Below, in pieces: positions 1 to 11,876 of a DNA stretch of 64,000 nt. This DNA is from Nemertoderma westbladi (lineage: Eukaryota > Xenacoelomorpha > Nemertodermatida > Nemertodermatidae). The DNA lies in the NCBI GenBank assembly GCA_032718475.1, contig JAUCBJ010001966.1, positions 1 through 64,000 of the forward strand. Reading direction: 5' to 3'. The position numbers and the translations under genes were made by a program. Below the pieces are notes generated by a model. That model had not been told where the DNA came from. It saw nothing but the letters and a program-made list of their open reading frames with translations, and did no database searches. Within the stretch, counting starts at the first letter, position 1, and each line of letters opens with the position of its first letter.

Positions 1-1425
1 ATTGTAATATGTATACTATGTCTATTATGAAGATTATTATTTTATTTTTAATGATAAATATAATGTTGACAAGTTAATTTAGTAACATTAAGTTACTGTA
101 TTAGTAATATTACAGTGGTTAACAGAACAGTTATGGTAATTAATAGTTAAATAAATATTTTTTTATCATAGACTACTAAGCAAGCCTATGCTGTTAAATT
201 TCAACATAGAGAATCGTTTTAGACCTGTATTTCGGCTGTAAAAATGATAAGAAATAACAGCAATCATAAATTTGCATTATGCATGCTTGCATGGCCTTTA
301 GTAGATATTATTATGGGATAAATGCACAACACAGTCATGAATGTGCATTGTTGTTACTGGTAGACCTAGAGCAGTCAGTAGATCTGGAGCACAACTAACA
401 CTGAGAGAGAATACCTGTATAGAGCGGGCTGTCAGATAGCCGCTGTGTAGTGCACCTCTTATACATCCAAATGCTGCGACTGTATGATATTTGGGTAAGT
501 CAAGGCCCATTGCACCAAAATAGGGTATTGGTATGGGTATGAGCAAAAGAAACAAAATTATCAAATTAACATTATTTACTATAATATTTACAAAATAACT
601 CACAAACAAAAAGCCAAATTCGCTCAATATAAAAAATTCACCTTATGAAATTCATATAATCGTCAAGTTGTGTACTACTGTATAAATGCCAAGTGACAAA
701 AACTATAAACCATAATATTAGAACTAAGGCAATAATACCTAATAATTAATATTATAATAATTAATTAATAACTAATGATTAAATAGGAAATAAATCTTGC
801 TATTTAAGAAAACTGTAAGTCCTATGCAAAAATTATGAAAGTCAAGTGAAGAATCACCTAGTTATGTAGTTAGTTTGTTTATTGACACCATATAGTAAGA
901 AATATAAATAGCGGATGAGAACTCAGTACGTACTCAACGCAGAACAATCACAAATACATGAATCACACTCCGTCGCCAAATAATAAATAACAAGATATCC
1001 TTTAATACCAAATATTTCTAAAAAAACTGAGTTCAAGCAATAATGAATGATGATGAAACAATAATTTAAGGCCCAATTTTTATTGAGAATTAGCCAAATT
1101 TAATGCCGCATCTTTTGCAAAAAACGAGGTTGCAATTGGATTTCTACTTTTCAGTGTGGGTGCCACCTCAAAATTTGGTCTCCAGCACCAAATTTTTTTA
1201 AATTTTCGAATTTTACAAAGTCATTCGTGATTTAGTAATTATTTATGTTTGGGCTATTTTTATTTATTTTTATTGGTTTGGATCACCCTAATGCTCTATA
1301 CAAGTATGTAAGTGTAGTGGTACGTCATTTTTGGAGCACCAAAATTAGGGCGTGGCACTTTAAAATTTCAAAATTACTTTATTCGGAAAATTCACTAAAG
1401 TTTTGATTTCGAAGCATTTTTATTG
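1..1425. other. AT-rich non-coding DNA, no gene seen
   Basis: The stretch is strongly AT-rich with many short TAA/TTA runs. The longest open frame, on the minus strand at 298-627, has low-complexity hydrophobic composition and no recognisable domain, so I do not call it. From about 1080 onward the DNA becomes the repeat that ends in the hairpin at 1426-1627; the stretch near 1313-1378 is similar to part of that hairpin. Confidence 0.6.
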
Positions 1426-1627
1426 GTTTTCTGGAGCGCTGAATCGATTGAAAGTAATATAGAAGCCTGAAGACTTAGTGGTTCGCCATTTTTGGTGCAC
1501 CAAAATTTTTCATTTAATTTTTCAAAATTTGAAGTGCCACGCCCTAATTTTGGTACATCAAAAATGGCTAACCTCTAAGTCTTCATGCTTCTATATTACT
1601 TTCAATCGATTCAGCGGTCTAGAAAAC
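1426..1627. repeat. Long imperfect hairpin (MITE-like)
   Basis: The left arm (1426-1508) and right arm (1546-1627) are near-exact reverse complements over about 82 bases, with a spacer of about 37 bases. The arms contain the block ATCGATTGAAAGTAATATAG and its complement. A block reading like GCACCAAAATTAGGGCGTGG at about 1337-1356 recurs in the opposite sense at about 1535-1560, so the repeat extends left to roughly 1310. No coding capacity. Probably a foldback or MITE-type element; the family is not identified. Confidence 0.7.
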
Positions 1628-1998
1628 CTATATAAATGCGTAACACAGGGTGATATAAATTTCGAGGTGTTTTAATCTTACACTTTACCAGACTGACAAA
1701 AATTGTCAAATTACAGCAAAATTTCAACTACTTTTTTACACCGATTTATCACAAATAATTATCATTTTCACCAAATTTTTCGCTTAAAAATGGATGGATT
1801 CCAATTTCCTGAAAATTGTTCATATGTTCTGACTCTACTGTATATGAGCACAATATGGTTGGAAGTTCATACATATATAATGTAGTATATGTTGCACCAA
1901 TCCAAATGGTAGGCCTATGTCCGATATATTTATTGCCTTGCTATAAGTAAGATTATGTAAAAAAATTGATTTATTAACGAAATCAAAACTAATAGAAA

Positions 1999-2969
1999 AT
2001 GTCTATGGCTACTAATATATGTGAAAACATCAATAAACCAACTAGTATGGATACTACACAGTTTGTAACATTTGAACAGATGGGATTGAGAGCACCGAAG
2101 TCAGCTTGCATGCATCTACTGTTAGAGAATGCCCATGAGTCTAATCTTTTGACTGATATATCAAAAGTAGATTACCTAGGAGGCAATGGAGGTTGTATGT
2201 TGCTTCAAGATGTGCCTGAATTGGAAATGTTTGTTGACGATCTTTATGTGTATGGGTATCTTCGAGAAGATCAAGTTGTGAGAACCAAAAGTTCTGTCAT
2301 GTTGACAACTGGAAGATTTGGGTCTGCCTCTTATATTGTGGAGAAGTTGAGGAGGGAGGCAACACAAACAATCGGGAAGAACTGTGATGACTTTATACAC
2401 ACAAAAATATTAGCCTCTGTACCATTACAATCGCATGGAGTGATAATGCGAACAGTGCATAAAATTGAAAGAGAGATGAATGAGAAATATATCAAAAACT
2501 GGAAAAACCTGGAACAAAAAGAACCTGTTGCTGTCTTTGTTGCAAAGTTGGATGTATCTGTAATCAACCTAGATGATCTGCTGGAGCACTTGGCTGAATT
2601 TGGCAGAATACTGCAGTCATGTGGATGGGGAATATACTCTGTTGACTACACAAAGGACTGTGCTGGAACCCTCGATAGGAAGGCAATAGTCAAACATCTA
2701 GTGGAAACAAAAGGTTGGAGGTTGGAAGGTACATTTCAAGCAGCATTGGAGGGTGATCAGCCCACAATTTTGGAAAACACTTCGTCTGTGGGAAATCATG
2801 TTTTGACCTACATCACATCATGGGATGGAAATACAATGAGAGTGAAGCTATACAACAAAATTGTCTGCCAGTTTGAAGCAGGGGAAGTATTAGAGAACTT
2901 TGGTGGTCATTTGGCAGACTATGCTGATTGCAGAAACCCTGTCCCATTGATCCAGCAATATGGATGTAC
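1999..2969 (+). pseudogene. 5' part of an unknown intronless gene split by a 19-kb insertion
   Basis: An ATG at 1999 opens a frame of about 324 residues up to the insertion point at 2969; the apparent continuation to a stop at 3009 is read from the inverted repeat of the inserted element. The frame resumes at 22147 in the same phase once one copy of the GTAC target duplication is discounted. Composition is ordinary for a globular soluble protein, with no membrane segment. A DYTKD motif lies near residue 218 and a VKLYNK motif near residue 282. I weakly associate these with replication-initiator-type proteins of selfish elements, but I do not recognise the family with confidence. It could be a gene of a DNA element or an old viral insertion rather than a host gene. 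With the 3' part it is broken by the insertion, one frame change and one stop. Confidence 0.6.
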
Positions 2970-3047
2970 AGTCCCGCTCTCAAAAAGCATTCCTTTGATC
3001 AAACATTGATCAAACTTTGATCAAACATTGATCAAAGTTTGATCAAA
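2970..3047 (+). repeat. Left terminal inverted repeat, 78 bp
   Basis: It begins AGTCCCGCTCTCAAAAAGCA and continues as overlapping TTTGATCAAA palindromes separated by CATTGATCAAAC-type spacers. It pairs with 22065-22142 over its whole length with about one mismatch. The self-complementary TTTGATCAAA units make an array of possible transposase sites. Confidence 0.9.
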
Positions 3048-4583
3048 TATTGAAATGAACCAGGCTTATAAATCCTACCATTGAGTTCTACCAAAGGCGC
3101 TGCACTTCAAAGTCTAGATTCCCACTGAGCCGTGTGTCAATCAAGCAGCCCTCCCTCTCTCTCTCTCTCTCGCTCTCCCTGTGTGTGTAAAGCTCCATGT
3201 GCTCTGTAGGATGTCTGCAGAGCCACACAGGACACCACGTCCATATCATACCATAGGTTTGTACGCTATAGCCGTTATTTAATCCGCACCGCCTAGGTTA
3301 TAATAATTTACAGCGATTATCAGAAAATAACAGCCGCAATTGAATCTCCACTTGGCGGTGTGGTGGTAATGAAAGCAAGGGCGGGTAGGGGCTGTGTGGA
3401 GTTTAATTCTGAGTTACGGCAAGTGTGTGTGCGTTGGGTGGATGGCTACAATACATTATAATGGGGGGGGGGGGGGATACATGGGAGGATACAATAATTG
3501 TATCCTGGCTGGCCAATGGCTAGATCCTGGGGGGGGGGGGGGGGGGGGGGGGGTAATATGAGAATATCCCTTGGTATTATTATATCAGTTGAGATTGTGG
3601 CCTTCTGGCTGGCCACAAGTGGGAAATACGTTGCTTTCTTGTAAGGGGAAATAATTGATTCGAGTCACAACAAATTATGTCATAGGGAGTACAGGAGTCA
3701 GCGGTCTCCGTGCTATTTGCTGTATATTATTAGCTTGGGGTGCCGACAGCGACAGACCACTAACAAAGTAAAGGCATAGCATGTGTAATGGCTCTTAGCT
3801 TATGCCGCCCCAGCATGTAAAACCATTTATCTGCTGTGGAATGGAATTCCCCGAAATTTCGAAATTTACTAAAGGCTTCCCAAGAAATTAGACAGCCAAC
3901 TAACCCATACACAGGAGGCGGCCGCGAACCAAAGAGATTGGCCTCCTGGCACTGAGCTGGCCTGGTCGCAAAGGAACTATGCAGGTAGTAATGTGTACTA
4001 AACTAATTTATTACACTTAACTTTCTTACTAAAATTTCAACATGGAGGACTTTTCTGTTTGCCCAAAAACAATTAAACAGACGTTGTATTTGTCTCGATA
4101 TTAATTAAAATTTCTACCTTATCTCGCAAATAGTGGCGCCAGTTGGTCGCAAATAAAAAAGTTCTCCAGCGCAAATCGATGAAATCTACTTTGGTTTGTT
4201 GTTTTGGTTAGAAAACACAACCCCTTTAACCTGCTCCTTTCGATGTATTACATTAATTTTTTTGAAACAAATTGTAGCTGTACCAGTAATGGGCCTGTTC
4301 TCAGATACACTTGCGGTGACAGCACGGTGAAATCGCATACTGTGAATCACAGCATTTGGGTTGTTGTTACAGAGATGCGAGTAAAGCAGTTACAGTCAAC
4401 TGTATGTTCGGTTGGGTGATGACTTAGCCCGCGGGAATTCTTAGCCCGCAAAATGGGAATCGTTTACCCGCAAGCTTTCTTAGCCAGTGGGCAGGGCATC
4501 CTTAGCCCGAAAATAAAGTGTATTAGCCCGCGGGAATTGATACTGGACGATTAAATTGACAGACTGGCTTTCTAGTGAATAAT
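3048..4583. other. Element interior, left part: simple repeats and G-runs
   Basis: No coding region is supported. There is a CT microsatellite near 3150-3180, G-runs at about 3466-3475 and 3531-3552, and a block at about 3345-3475 that recurs in direct orientation at about 20905-21045 in the right part of the same element. At 4430-4550 a short unit reading TTAGCCCGC(GGGAATT) recurs four or five times. The last five bases, ATAAT at 4579-4583, are the target duplication of the BEL element. Confidence 0.6.
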
Positions 4584-5784
4584 TGTAAAAGCTTCTGTGG
4601 GATATAACTGGCCCTTTTGCTTTGCAATCCAGTTTCCCCCCAGGCGCTGGAATACTCTAAAAGGCTCACTAACTCGAATGATACAAGCGACCGGCTGATT
4701 GGCTGATTTGCTGTACGAGGGGCTCTTTGCTATGTTCTATCGGCCAACCAGAGCTATAGCAGCAGAGTATGAAACCAGGACAACCGAGCGGAGTGACTCA
4801 TTTTGTGTGCTGGCCAAGGGATGCCAAAATCCTGATAGTTCGGCATTTAGACATTCGTGGAACCTGTGGATTCTGGTGTTCTGCCAATGAGAGCTATTCC
4901 TCTCTGTGTAAAAGATACCTGCAACAGGGACAGAGGACAGTGTGTGTTGTTATTCCTCCTACGCCAGAACATCGGCTTTTGGAATGACTTGTTTCAGACT
5001 TTTAGTAAAACATTAGTAGGCTTAGATTATAGAACGTATAACTGTTATCGACCCAATCAGCATACAGTCTAATCATATTATATCTTAACCTACCGTCTTA
5101 ATGCTACGTACTGTTGTGTTTATCAGTTGGTTGAATATTATTATTTGGAAAACATCTATAAAGAACCCAAATTTCCCAATTTTCTTGATACACTACAGGT
5201 TAGAGAGACAGGCTATATATATAACAATTGCGACTTATGTTATCGTGGTTTGTAGTGAACCTAATGCTATTTGATAGACACTACATAGGTCAATTGCTGT
5301 TCTCTTTATGTGTGATCAAATTCATTGACGGTCGGCAGATTAGTGTGCAGTATTGTGCGGTACCGGTAGTGTGCATGATTGTGACCGATAACAAAGCATT
5401 TCCTAAAGAATGCGCCTTATACGTGAATTATAAGCCTTACCGTTGCGCGTAGTATAAGTCATAACTCTGTTTACTTAGGTAGAGCGCCACGTCCTAAAGG
5501 AACTGTTAATATTTCCCGAAAGTGAATAATATTTGTCAGAAATTATTTATTAACGATCAATCGAATAATACAGTAGGCTTCACTGCAATAACAAAAACTA
5601 AGCCCCATCCGAACCCAGTCTCCCGGGAATATCCAGCGGGTGAATGGACGCGCACTAGGCTGGCTTCGGCTAATGTTGTGTTTATTGGCATTAAATGTTT
5701 GTCATCTTCTAAAGTCTGAACATAAACCAAAGACATATAAATTTTGGCAGGTTAAACTGCTAAAGGTCTTCAAAAGCGCGTACA
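4584..5784 (+). repeat. 5' LTR of the BEL/Pao element
   Basis: 1201 bp, TG...CA bounded, nearly identical to 19576-20776. Short open frames inside it (for example 4699-5072) recur in the other LTR and have no domain, so they are not called. No convincing tRNA primer site follows the 3' edge; the sequence immediately inside begins ATAACAGTTATACG. Confidence 0.92.
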
Positions 5785-8048
5785 ATAACAGTTATACGTT
5801 TCTTTATTGCAGTAAGCAATAAAGTTGAAAGTACCGGTCGACCGGTAAACCTGAACCGGTACTGCTGTAGGTCTGTAGGCCCAACTGCCTGAACCGGTAC
5901 TGCTGTAGGTCCGTAGGCCCAACTGCCAGAACCGGTACTACTGTAGGTCAGTAGGCCCAACTGTCCTAACCGGTACTTCCAGTGCAAGTACATTAGTATT
6001 ATTCGATTTAATTATTGTATACCGGTAGGTCTTAGTACTTAATCAGGGAACGGCCGCCCTGGTTTTTTATTGAGATTTTACTTATTTCTGTCGGTTTTAT
6101 TTACATGTAAGTTAATATTGAGCTGAAGACGTGTAAGTCTGCTCAGATTATTCAGATAATTGTAGGCTGAGCTGCTGTCTGACTGTTGTTGGGTCTGGAG
6201 AGATTGCGGCGTGTGTAGAGTTTGTCCAATAAAGTGCCAGTTAGTAAGTTGGGACAACTTGAGTGTAAGGTCAACCCCCTCCTAAAGAATAAGTCGTACT
6301 ACCGTGTTAGAACGCATACTAACTAACCATTTTGGAATCTGCATATACTGTAGTTTATTTAGGTTTGATCGTAGTCTGCCAGCGTTTTAGCCTGTGTTTG
6401 TTTGTGTGGTCTGTTCAGGTACCGTAATAGTTATTACTCAGGTATTTTGTAGGCTGGATTGTTGTCTGGCTGTTATTAGGTCTGAAGAGATTGCTGCGTG
6501 TGTAGAGTTTGTCCGATAAAGTGCCAGTTAGTAAGTTGGGGCAGCCATAGCTGTAAGGTCAATCCCCTCTTAAAGAATAAGTCGTACTACCGTGTTAGAA
6601 CGCATACTAACTAACCATTTTGGAATCTGCACATACGGTAGTTTATTTAGGCTTGGTGGTAGTCTGCCAGCGTTTGGTTTGTATTTTGTTTGAGTATTCT
6701 GTACGGGTAGCGTAATATTTATTATTCAGAGTTTATGCGATTATTCGCAACATTCATGTCCCTAAGTTTATTCCTACAGTAATTGTGCTTGTTATATATA
6801 CCGTTATAGTTAAATTAACCCCAGTACTACACGGGCTGCTTGGCGTAGGTAAAGACTGGTGATTTTGTGCACCGGTCACTCCAGCAGATGCCGTGGTTCT
6901 TTTAGCTGTTCAAGTATTTTTAACTACTGATTATTTGTTGTACAAGTACTTGTACCTAATTTAGGGTTTAGTGTACAGTGCTTTCCGAAAGTAATTAGTG
7001 TGTAGGCAGTATATTTGTGTTGTAAAGTGGTTAATAGGCACGTTGGTTCTGGTAGACCGCGGTAATTAACTTCTAGGTAGGGACACTCCGTGATACATAA
7101 CGTAGTACCTATAGCGATACGGCTATAGGTCGTCAGGCGGTGGTATTTTCCTATCTGGACAACGCAGTGTATTTGCTGCTACTTATTATTTTCAAATACC
7201 GTAGTATCCTGTCCGTCTGTAATAACCAGAAGTTCTAACCCTTTGTTAGACTGGTTTGTAGTTTCCCTGTAAAATTAACCCTAAAAATTCCTACGTATAA
7301 ATTTCTGTTGTTGTGTTTTAATTAGAGAATTAATCTCACCCGTATCGTAAGTAATTTGTAGATAAGTAACTTAGGAAGTAGAATTATCTGTTTTAGTGTC
7401 TAATAAGTAGCACTTCACTGAGAGCGCACAGCTTTTGTGTAGTGATTACTTCCCAGAAATAATAACATCTATTTCAATATTGTAACAAAACCCCTCATAC
7501 GGGTACATATAAATCCACTAAATCTATTAATAAAATAGTAGGCCTGTCATACAATCCTTAGGTCTTAATATCAGTTGGACTACTGCTTGAATAACGGTAA
7601 TAGAGTAAGTAAAGTAACCAGGTAACCCCTAACATTCAGAAATCAATTATTTTAAAATAATTGACATACCGGTATTTACAATAGGCTTATTATATTTATT
7701 CTATAAATTTAGGCTGAAATCATACCGGTATTCTATAATTAATTCTAGTCTGTAATAATTATACTTATATATACTATAAGTGTCAGCTGTATACCGGTAT
7801 TCACGATAGGCCTATTATATTTATATATTTGTGCTAAAATTATATACCGGTGCTCTGTGACAAATCTAGTCTGTAATAATACTTATATATATACTATAAG
7901 CATACCGGTATTCTAATATATTATATATATATCACGCTACACTGAGCAGCAGTATCGGTAATTAATTATTAGGCTAACAGTGATACTGAATTACTAGACT
8001 TACTTTAGCTGTATTTATAGCCGTAGGCATTCAACTGTGTAAACAAAC
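5785..8048 (+). other. Untranslated leader of the BEL/Pao element with tandem duplications
   Basis: A 2.26-kb leader without a coding frame. At 5850-5970 a unit of about 41 bases (AACCGGTACTGCTGTAGG) occurs three times. At about 6168-6740 a unit of 287 bases occurs twice; the landmark GTGTAGAGTTTGTCC is at about 6214 and 6501. At about 7665-7925 a third duplication contains several ATACCGGTAT palindromes. The packaging and primer-binding signals should lie here but I cannot point to them. Confidence 0.7.
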
Positions 8049-11000
8049 ATGTCTGACACAAAACGGGCACTGTCAGATAGTCTTTTGGAAGGTGTTAGAA
8101 TGAGTCTTAGACTTGGACAGGGTCTTGAAAGGAAGATGGCAGAGGCAATGGCAACAGCAGAAGCGGAAAGAAAGGCGGCAGAGGCAATGGCAACAGCAGA
8201 AGCGGAAAGAAAGGCGGCAGAGACAATGGCAACAGCAGAAGCGGAAAGAAAGGCGGCAGAGGCAATGGCAACAGTAGAAGCGGAAAGAAAGATAGAGACA
8301 CCTGTACTCCCAGAACCTGCCTATAAATTCCCTTTGAACAGTACTAAACTACCTGTTCCCAGTAGGACTGTTCCCGAGTCCGAACCCGTCCTGGACGCCG
8401 AGCGAGATATCAAGAATTTATCGCCCATCGTCTCTCGCTCGCCCGCTACTACATTGGCGACTCCCGCTTCGGCGGTTGAGTGGGTAGCTGAGGGACGACG
8501 GGAGATGGGTCTCCTGCTCGAGCAGCTGAGGGAACACTGTTTGTGCTCCTCTCAGCAGGTCCGGGAAATGGAAGAGACTGTTCAGCAGCTCAAGGGAACA
8601 GTAAGGGAAAGTAGGTTAGAGTTGCAAAAGGTGCAGCAAAGTATCGCGTTAGAATGCGATAAATTAGTGAACATACAAAGGGGTATAACACCACCTCCTG
8701 TAACAATGTGTCAACCTGTTAGGTCTGAAGTATTTCATGCGCAAGGTGTGGAACCTACACGCATTTATACTGCTAGTGAAGTAGAAACTCCTATAGTAAA
8801 CCCTATTCAGGGTGATTATAAACCTGTTGATAATAATATTCCATATAGACCTGATCATAATCCGAGAAATTTATATACCGATAATTCTATATTCAATAAT
8901 ACGATGGCTCAAGAAAGTTTTACGCGTCAAATGGCTAGAACCGAAGCCCGTCAAGCGGTAAAGGTTGGAGAGATCGTCAAGTTCAATGGAGATGAGATGA
9001 AATGGTTACCTTTTAATGAATATTACAAAGATAACATACAGAATTCTGTGCTATCTAACGGAGAGAAACTCAGATACCTCATCGAATGCTTGGAAGGACC
9101 TCCCAAGTTAATGGCGTTAAAATTTATTGGACATCCAGATGGATTAAGACAAGTTTGGGATACATTAAACATCAGGTATGGTAATAGGACTAACATAGCA
9201 AGGTATTTATATGCGAAATTAATGGCGCCCCGAAAGTTTCTTAGCAGCGGGATTATAGAATTTTCCGATGAGATTCAGGAGATCTGTAGACAGCTAGATT
9301 GGTTAGGTAAGTCTCATGAATACCAGAACTCTATGGTTGTAGGAGCCTTAGCATCTACTTTACCAAAGGGTGGAGTAGGTACACGCTGGGACAAGAAAGT
9401 GTTATATATGATGGAACAACAACAACGAGACCCTACCATGGCTGATCTCATGTCCTTCTTAGATAGTGAAGTAAAATTACAACTCATAAAGCAGTCCAGA
9501 GAGAAAACATCGGAAAATAAGGTAAGTGAGAAACCCGTTTCTAGGAGAAGGGTAACACCAGTGTGTTATACTGACGACGGCGAAAGCCAAGTCTCTCAGG
9601 AAGAGGACAGCGGGAAAGACACAGCAAAATCTTACTATGATAACAAGACCTATAAAGACGTAAGTAAATATAAGTCTCGAACCAGGGACAGGAGAGAACA
9701 GGTAACAACAACTCCTCCTACGTCTCCTAAGAGAATTCACGGAAGAAAGCCCGAAGAAAGAACGAGAGTGCATAACGTTGCCCAAGGTAAAGTGAGTAAC
9801 ATCAAACCAAAATGTGCGCTGTGCGACGGGCCCCACCGTTTGAGTGTGTGTGCAGAATTCCTAAAGAAATCCCTGGTAGACAGACGTGAAGTCATGTGGG
9901 ATAAGCGGTTATGCTATAATTGCCTCAGACCAGGACACCAACGGCGAACCTGTTACTCCGAAGTAAAGTGTGCAAAGTGCGGTGCGAAACATCACATCTT
10001 GTTACGCAGTGAATTCGAACGAAACAACCCGAGTCAGGTAAGTGAGCCCGAACTACATGTCCAATTCAGTGATGTAAATGACACTGATCAAGAGTCTGAG
10101 ATGGAAGGATTCTATACGGACGAATTCTCCGACGCCAACGAATCCTGTTACCTAATAAATACCGCAGTGTATCGAGCACTTACGTATGAAAAGGACACCG
10201 ACAATGAGTTCCCCCCAACTACTTTTGACAGACAACCATCTTGGAAAGCTCCAACTTCCAACGTAGGAATCAGAGAATTTCCTGTAGTGCAGGTAAGAGT
10301 TCACGGTCCTAACACAAGTTACATAGTGAACGCCCTCCTTGACTCCGGCAGCACAGGAACATTCATCGATCAAGAACTAGCCGAAGATATCTTTGCTGGA
10401 CAACCCAGATTCCAAACTAAGTTGAATATGTCCGGAATTATGCAGGTTTGGAAATCTACCATAACGGCAGATTACTATGTAGGTGAGTTGTCCACCCCCC
10501 AGGATAAATTAGGAGCACAAAGTATAAGGTCAGTAAAAATGGCGGTTATAAAGAACTTCGCTACTACCCAAGTAGAACCTTATAACTGGGACGAGGACGA
10601 GAGCATCCAACAGCTTAAGATACCTCGATTCCAGACAGATTATCCTGGAGTGCAAATACTCATCGGCCAAAACGCGCATGAGGCGCTAGAGACATTGGAG
10701 AAACGGCCTGCTCAACCACAGCCACTACAAACCTATGCGGTAAGAACTAGAGTAGGTTGGTACTTCACTGGCCCTTCCCGTAGAACTCTCAAAGAGAGAT
10801 TACCTCAACAACAGGTATACCGAGTAAAGGAATGGGAAATGGAGAGCAGTGAGGTGGACAACCCAACTGAGGGAACACCATACTCCTCAGATAATGACGA
10901 TATTAACTCCAATGTAGATCAATGGAGACATTGCCTTGGGATGATTAATCCAGCCAACATTGCTTCCAGAGGAGCAACTCATCAAGAACTGATAGATACT

Positions 11001-11246
11001 CCAGGCTGGTTAGGTGGATCCCACTTCTTAAGTAAAGAAGAAGAAGAATGGCCTCCTCATCTTACCCCAGCGGAGATTAGACAGGCCAAGGGAGCGGAGA
11101 AAATAATACAACAACTCAATCGCCCGGCTGGTCGTTTATGTTTACTGGAAATAGACCGAAAACTGTCCGGAAACTATGGAAGGCAAGATACTCTTCCTAC
11201 GACCACTTCCCTAATCCGACAAATATCTAGGGACTCCATAACGTAA
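8049..11246 (+). CDS. BEL/Pao Gag-protease polyprotein with the reverse transcriptase deleted in frame
   Basis: An open frame of 1065 residues starting at ATG 8049. Residues about 35-85 hold four tandem copies of a 14-residue Ala/Glu-rich helix (core AEAMATAEAERK). Residues about 300-440 resemble the DUF1759 gag region of Pao elements. Two Cys/His zinc knuckles lie at about 593-660 (CALC...H...C, then CYNCLRPGHQRRTC). An aspartic protease core, LLDSGSTGTFID, sits near residue 762. After about residue 905 the protein jumps to the tail seen after RNase H in Pao polyproteins (an ANIASRG motif near 977, then a WLGGSHFL...WP stretch) and stops. The reverse transcriptase, most of RNase H and the integrase are missing, yet the frame is open across the junction. 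It would act as a particle-forming Gag plus protease. Confidence 0.85.
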   Translation: MSDTKRALSDSLLEGVRMSLRLGQGLERKMAEAMATAEAERKAAEAMATAEAERKAAETMATAEAERKAAEAMATVEAERKIETPVLPEPAYKFPLNSTKLPVPSRTVPESEPVLDAERDIKNLSPIVSRSPATTLATPASAVEWVAEGRREMGLLLEQLREHCLCSSQQVREMEETVQQLKGTVRESRLELQKVQQSIALECDKLVNIQRGITPPPVTMCQPVRSEVFHAQGVEPTRIYTASEVETPIVNPIQGDYKPVDNNIPYRPDHNPRNLYTDNSIFNNTMAQESFTRQMARTEARQAVKVGEIVKFNGDEMKWLPFNEYYKDNIQNSVLSNGEKLRYLIECLEGPPKLMALKFIGHPDGLRQVWDTLNIRYGNRTNIARYLYAKLMAPRKFLSSGIIEFSDEIQEICRQLDWLGKSHEYQNSMVVGALASTLPKGGVGTRWDKKVLYMMEQQQRDPTMADLMSFLDSEVKLQLIKQSREKTSENKVSEKPVSRRRVTPVCYTDDGESQVSQEEDSGKDTAKSYYDNKTYKDVSKYKSRTRDRREQVTTTPPTSPKRIHGRKPEERTRVHNVAQGKVSNIKPKCALCDGPHRLSVCAEFLKKSLVDRREVMWDKRLCYNCLRPGHQRRTCYSEVKCAKCGAKHHILLRSEFERNNPSQVSEPELHVQFSDVNDTDQESEMEGFYTDEFSDANESCYLINTAVYRALTYEKDTDNEFPPTTFDRQPSWKAPTSNVGIREFPVVQVRVHGPNTSYIVNALLDSGSTGTFIDQELAEDIFAGQPRFQTKLNMSGIMQVWKSTITADYYVGELSTPQDKLGAQSIRSVKMAVIKNFATTQVEPYNWDEDESIQQLKIPRFQTDYPGVQILIGQNAHEALETLEKRPAQPQPLQTYAVRTRVGWYFTGPSRRTLKERLPQQQVYRVKEWEMESSEVDNPTEGTPYSSDNDDINSNVDQWRHCLGMINPANIASRGATHQELIDTPGWLGGSHFLSKEEEEWPPHLTPAEIRQAKGAEKIIQQLNRPAGRLCLLEIDRKLSGNYGRQDTLPTTTSLIRQISRDSIT

Positions 11247-11876
11247 TAACATATGGAGTGGGCATGTGACTATATCATTTTATATTTGTTTTTATTTTAT
11301 ATTTATGTATGTATTATGTAATTTTATTATAATCGTTTTCTTTAATTTTATTTAGTAGATTAGTGCAATATATTAGTGTTTATTACTTACGTAATTACTT
11401 ATAATATATATTTAGTGCAACGGCGAGAAATAATTAATTTTTCTCTTTCCTTACTGTCCGTATCATATTATAAATACGTGACTACAGTAAGATGAAATGT
11501 CCGTACTTATTAAAGTACAATAAAGCCACTACTATATTCAAGTATTATTGGTAGGCAGAGTATTAGGAATGCAAAGTTCAGATCCTCGTGTCTCGGCTAA
11601 ACCAAGCTCTGGGTAGACCTTGGAAACGACTTGCCTCTTCACACTGACATTGCTTCGTGCGATATTGCTCTTCTACCTTATATTAAATAATACATATAGT
11701 AGCGTGATGTCCCTATAACAGTAGCGTAAAACGCAAATAAATCTGTTAAACCTTTTGACCATCTGTAATTCTAGTCGATTAAGATATCGCGGCACCCACC
11801 GATATACTTGAAAGACAAATTCTAGAATCAGTGGTTAACGTCCCCAGACAAGTTCTGGAATAAATCGGTGCCCATC
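11247..11876. other. Non-coding BEL interior upstream of the Gypsy insertion
   Basis: AT-rich with no coding frame. A block at about 11774-11866 (landmarks TTAAGATATCGC and GTCCCCAGACA...CTCTGGAATAAA-type) recurs in diverged form at about 16995-17085, just after the Gypsy element, so the Gypsy insertion lies inside or beside an older tandem duplication of about 100 bp. CCATC at 11872-11876 is the Gypsy target duplication. Confidence 0.7.

Noticed and set aside
298-627. A 109-codon minus-strand frame
   Set aside because: Low-complexity composition and no similarity I can recognise in AT-rich flank.
4699-5722. Short open frames in both BEL LTRs
   Set aside because: Identical in both LTRs, overlapping in several frames, no domain; long terminal repeats are non-coding.
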